64,000 nucleotides of DNA from Pedobacter sp. FW305-3-2-15-E-R2A2 (lineage in GTDB: Bacteria > Bacteroidota > Bacteroidia > Sphingobacteriales > Sphingobacteriaceae), in NCBI RefSeq assembly GCF_038446955.1, contig NZ_CP151803.1, positions 2,542,001 to 2,606,000 of the forward strand. The letters are read 5' to 3'. Within the stretch, counting starts at the first letter, position 1. The number at the start of each line of letters is the position of its first letter. Made by a program: the position numbers and the translations under genes. A model generated the notes under the pieces. It did no database searches. It saw nothing but the letters and a program-made list of their open reading frames with translations, and was not told the DNA's origin. Positions 52,001 through 58,035 of this stretch are shown one piece after another.

Positions 52001-55000
52001 TAAAACCTGTTATAACGATAACAGGGGAACCGACTTTCTGTGATGGAGGCAGTGTGACGCTGACTTCTTCTTCTGCTGATGGTAACCAATGGTATAAAGA
52101 TGGTGTAGCTATCGCTGGGGAAGCCGGCAAAGGAAAGGTATATGTAGCCCGGGTAAGTGGAAAATATACGGTAAAGGTAACCTTGTTAACCTGTGCGGGT
52201 CCTGTATCCGATGAGATCATAGTCACAGTCAATCCTATTACTGTAAAACCAGTTGTAACGATAACTGGCGAAACTACTTTCTGTGATGGGGGGAGTGTGA
52301 CATTGACTTCTTCGGCAAGTGAGGGCAATCAGTGGTATAAAGATGGTGTAGCTATCGCTGGGGAAGCGGGTAAAGGAAAAGTATATGTAGCACGGGTTAG
52401 TGGAAAATATACAGTACAAGTAACCTTGTTAACCTGTGCGGGTCCTGTTTCTGATGGCGTAACTGTAGTGGTTAACCCTATTCCTGTAAAACCTGTTATA
52501 ACGATAACAGGGGAACCGACTTTCTGTGATGGAGGTAGTGTGACATTGACTTCTTCGGCAAGTGAGGGCAATCAGTGGTACAAAGATGGCGTGGCTATCG
52601 CTGGGGAAGCCGGCAAAGGAAAAGTATACATATCCAGGGTGAGTGGAAAATATACGGTAAAGGTAACCTTGTTAACCTGTGCGGGTCCTGTATCCGATGA
52701 GATCATAGTAACAGTCAATCCTATTCCTGTAAAACCAGTTGTAACGATAACTGGCGAAACTACTTTCTGTGACGGGGGCAGTGTGACACTGACTTCTTCC
52801 GCTGATGAAGGTAACCAGTGGTATAAAGATGGCGTAGCTATCGCCGGGGAAGCCGGTAAAGGAAAAGTATACATAGCCAGGGTTAGTGGAAAATATACAG
52901 TACAGATAACCTCGTTAACCTGTGTGGGTCCTGTTTCTGATGGCGTAACTGTAGTGGTTAACCCTATTCCTGTAAAACCTGTTGTAACGATAACCGGGGA
53001 ACCGACTTTCTGTGATGGGGGTAGTGTGACATTGACTTCTTCAGCAAGCGAGGGCAACCAGTGGTACAAAGATGGCGTGGCTATCGCCGGGGAAGCCGGC
53101 AAAGGAAAAGTATATGTAGCGAGATCCAGCGGAAAATATACAGTACAGATAACCTCGTTAACCTGTGTGGGTCCTGTTTCTGATGGCGTAACTGTAGTGG
53201 TTAACCCTATTCCTGTAAAACCAGTTGTAACGATAACCGGGGAACCGACTTTCTGTGATGGGGGTAGTGTGACATTGACTTCTTCAGCAAGCGAGGGCAA
53301 CCAGTGGTACAAAGATGGCGTGGCTATCGCCGGGGAAGCCGGCAAAGGAAAAGTATATGTAGCGAGATCCAGCGGAAAATATACAGTACAGATAACCTCG
53401 TTAACCTGTGTGGGTCCTGTTTCTGATGGCGTAACTGTAGTGGTTAATCCTATTCCTGTAAAACCAGTTGTAACGATAACCGGGGAACCGACTTTCTGTG
53501 ATGGGGGTAGTGTGACATTGACTTCTTCAGCAAGCGAGGGCAACCAGTGGTACAAAGATGGCGTGGCTATCGCCGGGGAAGCCGGCAAAGGAAAAGTATA
53601 TGTAGCGAGATCCAGCGGAAAATATACAGTACAGATAACCTCGTTAACCTGTGCGGGTCCTGCTTCTGATGGTGTAACTGTAGTGGTTAACCCTATTCCT
53701 GTAAAACCAGTTGTAACGATAACCGGGGAACCGACTTTCTGTGATGGAGGCAGTGTGACACTGACTTCTTCAGCAAGTGAGGGTAACCAGTGGTATAAAG
53801 ACGGTGTAGCTATCGCCGGGGAAGCCGGCAAAGGAAAAGTATACATAGCCCGGGTTAGTGGAAAATATACAGTACAGGTAACCTTGTTAACCTGTGCGGG
53901 TCCTGTTTCTGATGGCTTAACTGTAGTGGTTAACCCTATTCCTGTAAAACCTGTTGTAACGATAACCGGGGAACCGACTTTCTGTGATGGGGGTAGTGTG
54001 ACATTGACTTCTTCAGCAAGCGAGGGCAATCAGTGGTATAAAGACGGTGTAGCTATCGCTGGGGAAGCCGGCAAAGGAAAAGTATATGTAGCGAGATCCA
54101 GCGGAAAATACACAGTAAAAGTGGCCTTGTTAACCTGTTCGGGTCCTGTATCCGATGAGACTATAGTAATAGTGAACCCGATTCCTGAAAAGCCTTCGGT
54201 GACGATAACCGGGGAAACCACTTTCTGTAATGGGGGCAGTGTGACGCTGACTTCTTCAGCTAATGAAGGTAATCAGTGGTATAAAGACGGCCTGGCTATC
54301 GCTGGAGAAGCCGGCAAAGGAAAAGTATATGTAGCGAGATCCAGCGGAAAATATACATTACAAGTAACCTTGTTAACCTGTGTTGGTCCTGTTTCTGAGG
54401 GAGTAATTGTTACCGCCAATCCAATCCCTGCTCTTCCTACCATCACTGCCGGAACTCCAACTTCCTTCTGCGATGGTGGAAGCACCATCCTGACTTCCTC
54501 TTCCTTAACCGGAAACCAATGGTATAAAGAAGGAATCCTGATTCCCAACGCTACTGCCAAAACCTATACCGCAACAGAATCAGGTAACTACACCCTAATC
54601 GTGACCAGCACAGCTGGATGTACCAGTCCGATCTCTTTACCTGTCACCGTTACAGAAGTCCCTTACCCGCCAACTCCAGGTATTTCTCCTTCAAATACCA
54701 CTACTTTCTGTGAAGGTGGCAGTGTTACGTTAACCTCAACTTCTTCATTTGGAAATCAATGGTACAAAAACGGCATCCTGATCCCTAATGCAACCAATCC
54801 TACATACGATGTAAATACCATAGGCGTATACACCGTGAAAGTCACCAATACTACCGGATGTTCGAGTGCCATTTCTGCGACAACAACCGTTACTGTAACT
54901 CCTGTTCCGAAAGGATTTGATGATCAGCTAAACACTTTATCCTGCACACAATCTTCTTTCAACTATCAGCTGCAGAACAATATCAACAACACATTAAAAG

Positions 55001-56442
55001 GAGGCAATGCCGTGCCATCTTCTTTTACCTGGACCGTAAATTCTCCGGTATTAGGAGCCGTTAACGGTACTGGAAGTTCCATCAATGCCACCCTGATCAA
55101 TACCAGCACCACTCCACAAGAAGTCGTATACACAGTAACTCCAAAAGCATTAACCGGTGGTTGTGATGGTGTTCCTTTTAAAATCAAGATCAGTGTTCCC
55201 GTATGTTTGGGGATTTCAATTAACAAGACTGCCGACAGGAATTCAGTTTCCTCTGTCGGAGATAAAATCAACTACACCATCACCGTTAAAAATACCGGAC
55301 ATGCCAATCACAATCAGGTAGTTGTCAATGATCCTTTAACAGGAGGTATCCTAAGCAACCCTACCGGCGACAATGGGAATCAGATTCTGGAAAAAGATGA
55401 ATCCTGGATTTACCGTACTTCTTACACCCTTACCCAATCAGATTTAGACAACAACGGAGCTCCTTCAGCAAACATTAGAAAAGTACAAAACGTCGCAATG
55501 GTTCAGTCTGCAGAAGCACCAATACCTTCAGCAGATGTGGCAGATGTGGCGATCCGGCAAAACCCAGTCGTCCGTCTGGTTAAAACAGGTGTGTTAAACA
55601 ACGATTACAAAACGATCGATTACACCTTCCTGATCAAAAATACCGGGAACGTCACCCTTCGCGATGTGGAACTGATTGACCCTAAAATCCCTGGTCTGGC
55701 GATTTCAGCACCAGCCGTACTTGCACCTGGTGGCTGGACAACAGTTAAGGCAAATTACACCATTACAGAGGCAGAGAAGAAAGCCGGAATCGTAAGCAAT
55801 ACGGCAACGGCGACAGGGGAGTACAGGCCTGGCAGCAGGGTTTCGGATATCTCCGGAACGAATGAGCGTAATGATGATCCTACAATTATAGATGTGGTAC
55901 GCTATCCTGCCGCAGTAGATGATTTTGCAAAAACCAAAGCAGATATAGAGGTAATGGTGCCGGTAGCAAATAACGACCGTCCAAGCTTGTTCCCGCTGGA
56001 TGTAAGTACCATCGATGTAAAAACGCAGCCCTTAAACGGAGTATTGCAAATGAACAAAGATGGCAGGATCGTTTATCAGCCTAATAAAGGCTACTCGGGA
56101 GTAGAGAAGTTTACTTACATGATCAATGATGAAAACGGACTTCGCTCCAATATTGCAGTGGTGACGATCAATGTGGTTCCTCCAGACCTGGAGATTCCAA
56201 ATACCTTCACACCAAACGGAGATGGTAAGAATGATACTTTCCAGATTAAAGGAAGAGAAAATTATGATGCTATAGAGATCTCCATATTTAACCGTTGGGG
56301 CGATGAAGTCTACAGAAGTAAAAATTATAAAGATGAATGGGATGGTGCCGGCTTAAATGAAGGTACATATTTCTATGTTTTAAAGCTTAAAAAGGGAAGT
56401 CACGAAGAGTCCCGAAAAAGCTGGGTGCTCATTAAAAGATAA
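40033..56442 (+). CDS. Giant T9SS-secreted SprB-like surface adhesin with 47 near-identical Ig-like modules
   Basis: A 5,469-residue protein. Order: signal peptide (LHFLFIFCLLVNFSAVYA, about residues 16-33); unique N-terminal region (about 35-540); DUF11-like domain (about 545-680); Ig/putative-Ig region (about 690-885); two diverged modules (about 885-1041). Then come 47 tandem modules (1042-4794; 79 or 81 residues each), two more diverged modules (4795-4960), a PKD-like region and two DUF11-like domains (about 5059-5285). A cadherin-like stretch (about 5290-5380) and a type B T9SS C-terminal domain (IPNTFTPNGDGKNDTFQI ... WDG ... GTYFYVLKLK, about 5385-5469) end it. Each tandem module carries FCDGGS, NQWYKDG and LTC, i.e. 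the Cys-Trp-Cys core of Ig domains. Known parallel: SprB of Flavobacterium johnsoniae. A role in adhesion or gliding is inferred. Confidence 0.92.
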   Translation: MLKVLRRILISIPKKLHFLFIFCLLVNFSAVYAEGSKDLYPATATGNRAFLYCNTTANSSESWPFKTPGTHYVYVKAGEVIAAGSSAQGYGQGIIRFTTPTGNVYTSTVGGSVGRIRNRTDELDGPKIGGSGSGYTPFEMSVPAAMEGVWKVEFIAPGGAGNDVTTVPSIFANSNWSQSDLTDANVNLIAAWDVSVRASTAAQWLKGRLFANVLNLHLNATFSKNRAYFATHYILTKDGRAYRVQTNGSNGVGFTFFSNSNGFAVNSVPTYKSLNESSYEGILAYTHNPTGPDDGANVTHKIFYNKPHPELPVKAPTAAFLGQDTWLKNPAELPKISNLSIVGVEGTAGLAGMNGAYIKFKSSAVGTYKITIPVSTPAGPADRIIIGVATQGNNVVFWDGKDGKGAFLKEGTFISKLKTKLLSAEVHFPYIDMEVNPSGLIIELTDNTVNYDVLNLSTDESVYSDRIYWDDSDITGAGSYAESSDPVYTGVNGASSRNGSHKWGNYYDTNGSGNSGTGLNSFGNTKSMDTWAYIQGSEEDTPVDLVIKVADLKIESVVPDISTLLLNKQITYTVRVKNSGPSSVSGAPFAFKAPPGFEVTDGSFSIASGDGAVNNMLKLAGDFSAVLNLENNAVVEFKIIVKSVTSPLVYPLSVETSILRPADITDPDATHPILNPDPNVINAPSDPHLECKNGTLQEVCNNIKYNNIIVQELCPGVPIAPIDFVGVSGGAVEIIGTLPNGLDPVFSSGNSVLKITGTPTVSGTFTLGTLGNERERTTYLIKINQPPALQPLSGVSVCEDKNAVFTVTSAESDNTYKWQFNDNKGGGWQDFAANAPGVTGSNTASITLNNVPFISNGKQLRVIVTSAFGCSSISSFATLTVVKLPARPVVLPSSNGFCVGTSVTLTYNPPASVKVFQWYKDGAIIAAATQKTYQVSEKGSYHLVVKNIEGCESLPSDAIDIDVYPEQPQPEITIEGSTVFCDGESVKLTSSFPTGNQWYLEGVPMAGEDKPILTASKPGRYSVVVKNLNGCSAISEEIEVFVNPIPVKPVVTITGETTFCDGGSVVLTSSADEGNQWYKDGVILAEETGKSYTARVSGRYTVQVTSLTCVGPVSDGVTVVVNPIPVKPVVTITGETTFCDGGSVILTSSADEGNQWYKDGVILAEETGKSYTARVSGKYTVQVTLLTCVGPVSDGVTVVVNPIPVKPVVTITGETTFCDGGSVVLTSSADEGNQWYKDGVILAEETGKSYTARVSGKYTVQVTLLTCVGPVSDGVTVVVNPIPVKPVVTITGETTFCDGGSVVLTSSADEGNQWYKDGVILAEETGKSYTARVSGKYTVQVTLLTCAGPVSDETIVKVNPIPVKPVVTITGETTFCDGGSVVLTSSADEGNQWYKDGVILAEEAGKSYTARVSGKYTVQVTLLTCVGPVSDGVTVVVNPIPVKPVVTITGETTFCDGSSVILTSSADEGNQWYKDGVILAEETGKSYTARVSGKYTVQVTLLTCVGPVSDGVTVVVNPIPVKPVVTITGETTFCDGGSVVLTSSADEGNQWYKDGVILAEETGKSYTARVSGKYTVQVTLLTCVGPVSDGVTVVVNPIPVKPVVTITGETTFCDGGSVILTSSADEGNQWYKDGVILAEETGKSYTARVSGKYTVKVTLLTCAGPVSDETIVKVNPIPVKPVVTITGETTFCDGGSVVLTSSADEGNQWYKDGVILAEEAGKSYTARVSGKYTVQVTLLTCVGPVSDGVTVVVNPIPVKPVVTITGETTFCDGGSVILTSSADEGNQWYKDGVILAEETGKSYTARVSGKYTVQVTLLTCVGPVSDGVTVVVNPIPVKPVVTITGETTFCDGGSVILTSSADEGNQWYKDGVILAEETGKSYTARVSGKYTVQVTLLTCVGPVSDGVTVVVNPIPVKPVVTITGETTFCDGGSVVLTSSADEGNQWYKDGVILAEETGKSYTARVSGKYTVQVTLLTCVGPVSDGVTVVVNPIPVKPVVTITGETIFCDGGSVVLTSSADEGNQWYKDGVVLAEETGKSYTARVSGKYTVQVTLLTCVGPVSDGVTVVVNPIPVKPVVTITGETTFCDGGSVILTSSADEGNQWYKDGVALAEETGKSYTARVSGKYTVQVTLLTCAGPVSDEIIVKVNPIPVKPVVTITGETTFCDGGSVVLTSSADEGNQWYKDGVILAEETGKSYTARVSGKYTVQVTLLTCVGPVSDGVTVVVNPIPVKPVVTITGETTFCDGGSVVLTSSADEGNQWYKDGVALAEETGRSYTARVSGKYTVQVTLLTCAGPVSDEIIVKVNPIPVKPVVTITGETTFCDGGSVVLTSSADEGNQWYKDGVILAEETGKSYTARVSGKYTVQVTLLTCVGPVSDGVTVVVNPIPVKPVVTITGETTFCDGGSVTLTSSADEGNQWYKDGVILAEETGKSYIARVSGKYTVQVTLLTCVGPVSDGVTVVVNPIPVKPVVTITGETTFCDGGSVVLTSSADEGNQWYKDGVILADETGKSYTARVSGKYTVQVTLLTCVGPVSDGVTVVVNPIPVKPVVTITGETTFCDGGSVVLTSSADEGNQWYKDGVILAEETGKSYTARVSGKYTVQVTLLTCVGPVSDGVTVVVNPIPVKPVVTITGETTFCDGGSVTLTSSADEGNQWYKDGVILAEETGKSYTARVSGKYTVQVTLLTCVGPVSDGVTVVVNPIPVKPVVTITGETTFCDGGSVVLTSSADEGNQWYKDGVAIAGEAGKGKVYVARVSGKYTVQVTLLTCVGPVSDGVTVVVNPIPVKPVVTITGETTFCDGGSVVLTSSADEGNQWYKDGVILAEETGKSYTARVSGKYTVQVTLLTCAGPVSDETIVKVNPIPVKPVVTITGETTFCDGGSVILTSSADEGNQWYKDGVALAEETGKSYTARVSGKYTVKVTLLTCVGPVSDGVTVVVNPIPVKPVVTITGETTFCDGGSVTLTSSADEGNQWYKDGVILAEETGKSYIARVSGKYTVKVTLLTCAGPVSDGVTVVVNPIPVKPVVTITGETIFCDGGSVVLTSSADEGNQWYKDGVAIAGEAGKGKVYVARVSGKYTVQVTLLTCVGPVSDGVTVVVNPIPVKPVVTITGETNFCDGGSVVLTSSADEGNQWYKDGVAIAGEAGKGKVYVARVSGKYTVQVTLLTCAGPVSDEAIVKVNPIPVKPVVTITGETTFCDGGSVVLTSSADEGNQWYKDGVAIAGEAGKGKVYVARSSGKYTVQVTLLTCVGPVSDEIIVTVNPIPVKPVVTITGEPTFCDGGSVTLTSSADEGNQWYKDGVILAEETGKSYTARVSGKYTVQVTLLTCAGPVSDETIVKVNPIPVKPVVTITGETTFCDGGSVVLTSSADEGNQWYKDGVAIAGEAGKGKVYVARSSGKYTVQVTLLTCVGPVSDEIIVTVNPIPVKPVVTITGETTFCDGGSVTLTSSASEGNQWYKDGLAIAGEAGNGKVYVARMSGKYTVKVTLLTCAGPVSDEIIVTVNPIPVKPVVTITGETTFCDGGSVVLTSSANEGNQWYKDGVAIAGEAGKGKVYVARSSGKYTVKVTLLTCAGPVSDETIVIVNPIPEKPSVTITGETTFCDGGSVVLTSSADEGNQWYKDGVALAEETGKSYIARVSGKYTVKVTLLTCAGPVSDETIVKVNPIPVKPVVTITGEPTFCDGGSVTLTSSASEGNQWYKDGVAIAGEAGKGKVYVARSSGKYTVQVTLLTCVGPVSDEIIVTVNPIPVKPVVTITGETIFCDGGSVVLTSSADEGNQWYKDGVALAEETGKNYTARVSGKYTVKVTLLTCAGPVSDETIVKVNPIPVKPVVTITGETTFCDGGSVVLTSSADEGNQWYKDGVAIAGEAGKGKVYVARVSGKYTVQVTLLTCAGPVSDGVTVVVNPIPVKPVVTITGETIFCDGGSVVLTSSADEGNQWYKDGVAIAGEAGKGKVYVARVSGKYTVQVTLLTCAGPVSDGVTVVVNPIPVKPVITITGEPTFCDGGSVTLTSSSADGNQWYKDGVAIAGEAGKGKVYVARVSGKYTVKVTLLTCAGPVSDEIIVTVNPITVKPVVTITGETTFCDGGSVTLTSSASEGNQWYKDGVAIAGEAGKGKVYVARVSGKYTVQVTLLTCAGPVSDGVTVVVNPIPVKPVITITGEPTFCDGGSVTLTSSASEGNQWYKDGVAIAGEAGKGKVYISRVSGKYTVKVTLLTCAGPVSDEIIVTVNPIPVKPVVTITGETTFCDGGSVTLTSSADEGNQWYKDGVAIAGEAGKGKVYIARVSGKYTVQITSLTCVGPVSDGVTVVVNPIPVKPVVTITGEPTFCDGGSVTLTSSASEGNQWYKDGVAIAGEAGKGKVYVARSSGKYTVQITSLTCVGPVSDGVTVVVNPIPVKPVVTITGEPTFCDGGSVTLTSSASEGNQWYKDGVAIAGEAGKGKVYVARSSGKYTVQITSLTCVGPVSDGVTVVVNPIPVKPVVTITGEPTFCDGGSVTLTSSASEGNQWYKDGVAIAGEAGKGKVYVARSSGKYTVQITSLTCAGPASDGVTVVVNPIPVKPVVTITGEPTFCDGGSVTLTSSASEGNQWYKDGVAIAGEAGKGKVYIARVSGKYTVQVTLLTCAGPVSDGLTVVVNPIPVKPVVTITGEPTFCDGGSVTLTSSASEGNQWYKDGVAIAGEAGKGKVYVARSSGKYTVKVALLTCSGPVSDETIVIVNPIPEKPSVTITGETTFCNGGSVTLTSSANEGNQWYKDGLAIAGEAGKGKVYVARSSGKYTLQVTLLTCVGPVSEGVIVTANPIPALPTITAGTPTSFCDGGSTILTSSSLTGNQWYKEGILIPNATAKTYTATESGNYTLIVTSTAGCTSPISLPVTVTEVPYPPTPGISPSNTTTFCEGGSVTLTSTSSFGNQWYKNGILIPNATNPTYDVNTIGVYTVKVTNTTGCSSAISATTTVTVTPVPKGFDDQLNTLSCTQSSFNYQLQNNINNTLKGGNAVPSSFTWTVNSPVLGAVNGTGSSINATLINTSTTPQEVVYTVTPKALTGGCDGVPFKIKISVPVCLGISINKTADRNSVSSVGDKINYTITVKNTGHANHNQVVVNDPLTGGILSNPTGDNGNQILEKDESWIYRTSYTLTQSDLDNNGAPSANIRKVQNVAMVQSAEAPIPSADVADVAIRQNPVVRLVKTGVLNNDYKTIDYTFLIKNTGNVTLRDVELIDPKIPGLAISAPAVLAPGGWTTVKANYTITEAEKKAGIVSNTATATGEYRPGSRVSDISGTNERNDDPTIIDVVRYPAAVDDFAKTKADIEVMVPVANNDRPSLFPLDVSTIDVKTQPLNGVLQMNKDGRIVYQPNKGYSGVEKFTYMINDENGLRSNIAVVTINVVPPDLEIPNTFTPNGDGKNDTFQIKGRENYDAIEISIFNRWGDEVYRSKNYKDEWDGAGLNEGTYFYVLKLKKGSHEESRKSWVLIKR
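49562..50336 (+). repeat. Identical 295-bp segments 480 bp apart inside the array
   Basis: Positions 49562-49856 and 50042-50336 are identical base for base (covering units 28 and 30), separated by one 243-bp plus one 237-bp unit. This marks a recent two-unit duplication or gene conversion. Confidence 0.85.
52957..53685 (+). repeat. Three consecutive nearly identical 243-bp units
   Basis: Units 42, 43 and 44 share the EPTF, SASEG, ARSS and VQITSLTC variants and almost all synonymous sites. They look like the youngest expansion in the array. Confidence 0.8.
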
Positions 56443-56447
56443 AAAAA

Positions 56448-57446
56448 ATGAAGAAGATCAGATATACCCTGGTACTTGCTTACCTCTGCTTCACGTTAAT
56501 CGGGAGCGCAATGGCACAACAGAATATTCAGTTTTCCCAGTATATATTTAACAGTCTGAGTGTAAACCCAGGCTATGCAGGATATAAGGAGGAATGGTTT
56601 GTACAGCTGGGGCTAAGGGCACAATGGGTAGGTGTAGAAGGGGCGCCACAAACAGCGATCGCCTCCATTGATGGTATCCTGGACCCCAGAGACCGGAAGA
56701 TGGGCCTGGGCTTTCAGATCACAACCGATAAGATCGGTGTTCAGTCTGCCACCTCTGCAACGGTCAATTATGCTTACCGTTTACAACTCAATGGCGACGA
56801 TACAGAACGTTTAAGTTTTGGCCTGGGGGTAGGTGTGGCGCAATATAGTTTGAAGGGACAACTGCTCACAACAATCGACAAAGAGGATCAGGCGGTGCCG
56901 GTAGGAAACCAGAGCAATATTGTCCCTGATCTGCGTTTTGGCGTGTTCTATAATTCCGATTACTGGTACCTCGGGCTCTCTGCTCTGGACGTATTTTCCG
57001 GCCCCAAAGATAACCTGAACAGAAATCAGTCCTCTTCTCTAAATATCATCCGCAGCCGTCATGCTTACTTCATGGGAGGCGGATTGATCAACCTTTCTCC
57101 AGACCTGAGGGTCAGGCCAAGCATCCTGATTAAAGAAGATTTTAGAGGCCCGACAAGCGCAGACCTGAATGCAATGGTCATCATTAATGATAAAATATGG
57201 ATCGGCGCTTCTTACCGGGCAGGCTTTAACCTCTGGAAGAAACAACTCCCAAGCCTGCCCCTCAGCAACCAGAATTCTATCTCCGGCATCTTCCAGTTTT
57301 TCGTCAATGATCGGTTTAGAATTGGTTATTCTTACGATCATGTGACGAGTAAATTAGGCAGCAACCAAAATGGTTCTCATGAGCTGACGATGGGCCTGGC
57401 CTTCGGAAAAGTTCCAAGGTCCATGATTTGCCCAAGGGTCTTTTAA
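56448..57446 (+). CDS. PorP/SprF-family T9SS outer membrane protein, partner of the giant adhesin
   Basis: A 332-residue protein with a signal peptide (LVLAYLCFTLIGSAMAQQ) and the family opening NIQFSQYIFNSLSVNPGYAGYKEEW. The rest is an alternating beta-strand pattern of an outer membrane barrel (LGFQITTDKIGVQSATSATVNYAYRLQL; FGVFYNSDYWYLGLSALDVF; GHELTMGLAFG-like ending). It starts 5 bp after the giant adhesin stop. In Flavobacterium johnsoniae sprF follows sprB and is needed to secrete SprB; by analogy this protein would secrete or anchor the 5,469-residue protein. Confidence 0.93.
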   Translation: MKKIRYTLVLAYLCFTLIGSAMAQQNIQFSQYIFNSLSVNPGYAGYKEEWFVQLGLRAQWVGVEGAPQTAIASIDGILDPRDRKMGLGFQITTDKIGVQSATSATVNYAYRLQLNGDDTERLSFGLGVGVAQYSLKGQLLTTIDKEDQAVPVGNQSNIVPDLRFGVFYNSDYWYLGLSALDVFSGPKDNLNRNQSSSLNIIRSRHAYFMGGGLINLSPDLRVRPSILIKEDFRGPTSADLNAMVIINDKIWIGASYRAGFNLWKKQLPSLPLSNQNSISGIFQFFVNDRFRIGYSYDHVTSKLGSNQNGSHELTMGLAFGKVPRSMICPRVF

Positions 57447-57478
57447 ACGAAACACTAATGTTAAACGAAACATTAATG
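57443..57478. repeat. 18-bp tandem repeat across two convergent stop codons
   Basis: TTAAACGAAACACTAATG (57443-57460) and TTAAACGAAACATTAATG (57461-57478) differ at one base. The first holds the stop of the PorP/SprF gene and the second holds the stop of the convergent HTH gene. Confidence 0.7.
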
Positions 57479-57904
57479 AGTCAATGGCGAGAAATGCTGT
57501 CCTGTATTTTTGATCCCGGATACCACGCTTCCGGGAATTCCTCCATCGGTAGTCGTAGGACGATTGATCTGAATTAACAGATCATTGTGTTTCTCGAGCA
57601 AAGTGATGTATTTGTTCATCCAATATTGTACAGAGGTATTGTAATGTTGCTGCTGATCAATATTTCCTGCCATCAGATCCGCCATAATCTTATTCCCTGC
57701 CCGGGCAAAATCCTCTGGAAATTCATTTGCAAAATCATGACCTATAGCATGGCCGATTTTACATACCACATCAATGCTGAGGTATTCTTGCTCAAACCAG
57801 TTGTAAATGGAAGTTCTGCTTACATTCAATAAACGGGAAAGTTCACTGATGCCAATTTTGGTCCTTACGATGCGCTCAATTAAGCCGTCTTTGTTTAAAA
57901 TCAT
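57473..57904 (-). CDS. HTH (XRE-like) DNA-binding protein
   Basis: A 143-residue protein. The N-terminal helix-turn-helix reads KIGISELSRLLNVSRTSIYNWFEQEYLSIDVVCKIGHAIGHDF (about residues 16-60). A helical middle with QQQHYNTSVQYWMNKYITLLEKHNDLL may be a coiled-coil dimerisation segment, and the tail is Gly/Thr-rich. It lies 131 bp downstream of the glycan operon's dehydratase gene on the same strand. It could belong to that operon or be a local regulator of the adhesin or glycan genes. Confidence 0.8.
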   Translation of the reverse strand: MILNKDGLIERIVRTKIGISELSRLLNVSRTSIYNWFEQEYLSIDVVCKIGHAIGHDFANEFPEDFARAGNKIMADLMAGNIDQQQHYNTSVQYWMNKYITLLEKHNDLLIQINRPTTTDGGIPGSVVSGIKNTGQHFSPLTH

Positions 57905-58035
57905 AGAATAATAGATTACTTACAGGTTTATATGGAAACCAGCACTATTACACTACACATTAAGATCAGTGGGAACTAATCTTAGGAAAGATAAGAAAAT
58001 TAATTCTTAATTTCAAAAAGAATAAAGTAAATATT

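Larger units (their letters stand above)
43156..54414 (+). repeat. Coding tandem array: 47 units, 27 of 237 bp and 20 of 243 bp
   Basis: Units begin at the codon for V in VNPIPVKPVV. Units 1-21 (43156-48132) are all 237 bp (hinge ILAEETGKSYTARVSG). Unit 22 (48133) is the first 243-bp unit (hinge AIAGEAGKGKVYVARVSG). Units 22-35 mix both, and units 36-47 (51499-54414) are all 243 bp. The count is checked by length: 27 x 237 + 20 x 243 = 11,259 bp, exactly the array length. Units differ mainly by a small set of alternating variants (VVL/VIL/VTL; CVG/CAG; DGVTVV/DETIVK/DEIIVT; ETTF/EPTF). Confidence 0.95.

Noticed and set aside
52572..54029. Long minus-strand open frames inside the repeat array (485, 305, 305 and 273 residues)
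   Set aside because: They are made of the same Thr/Ser/Pro-rich shadow translation repeated once per unit. An open frame in one unit is open in all, so their length has no evidential value.
43156..54414. Regular repeats as a possible CRISPR array
   Set aside because: Units are 237 or 243 bp, contiguous, in one open frame, without spacers; no cas gene is present.
43156..54414. Possible frameshift or stop within the giant gene
   Set aside because: The unit lengths (all multiples of three) sum exactly to the array length and the frame is open from 40033 to 56442, so there is no sign of disruption.
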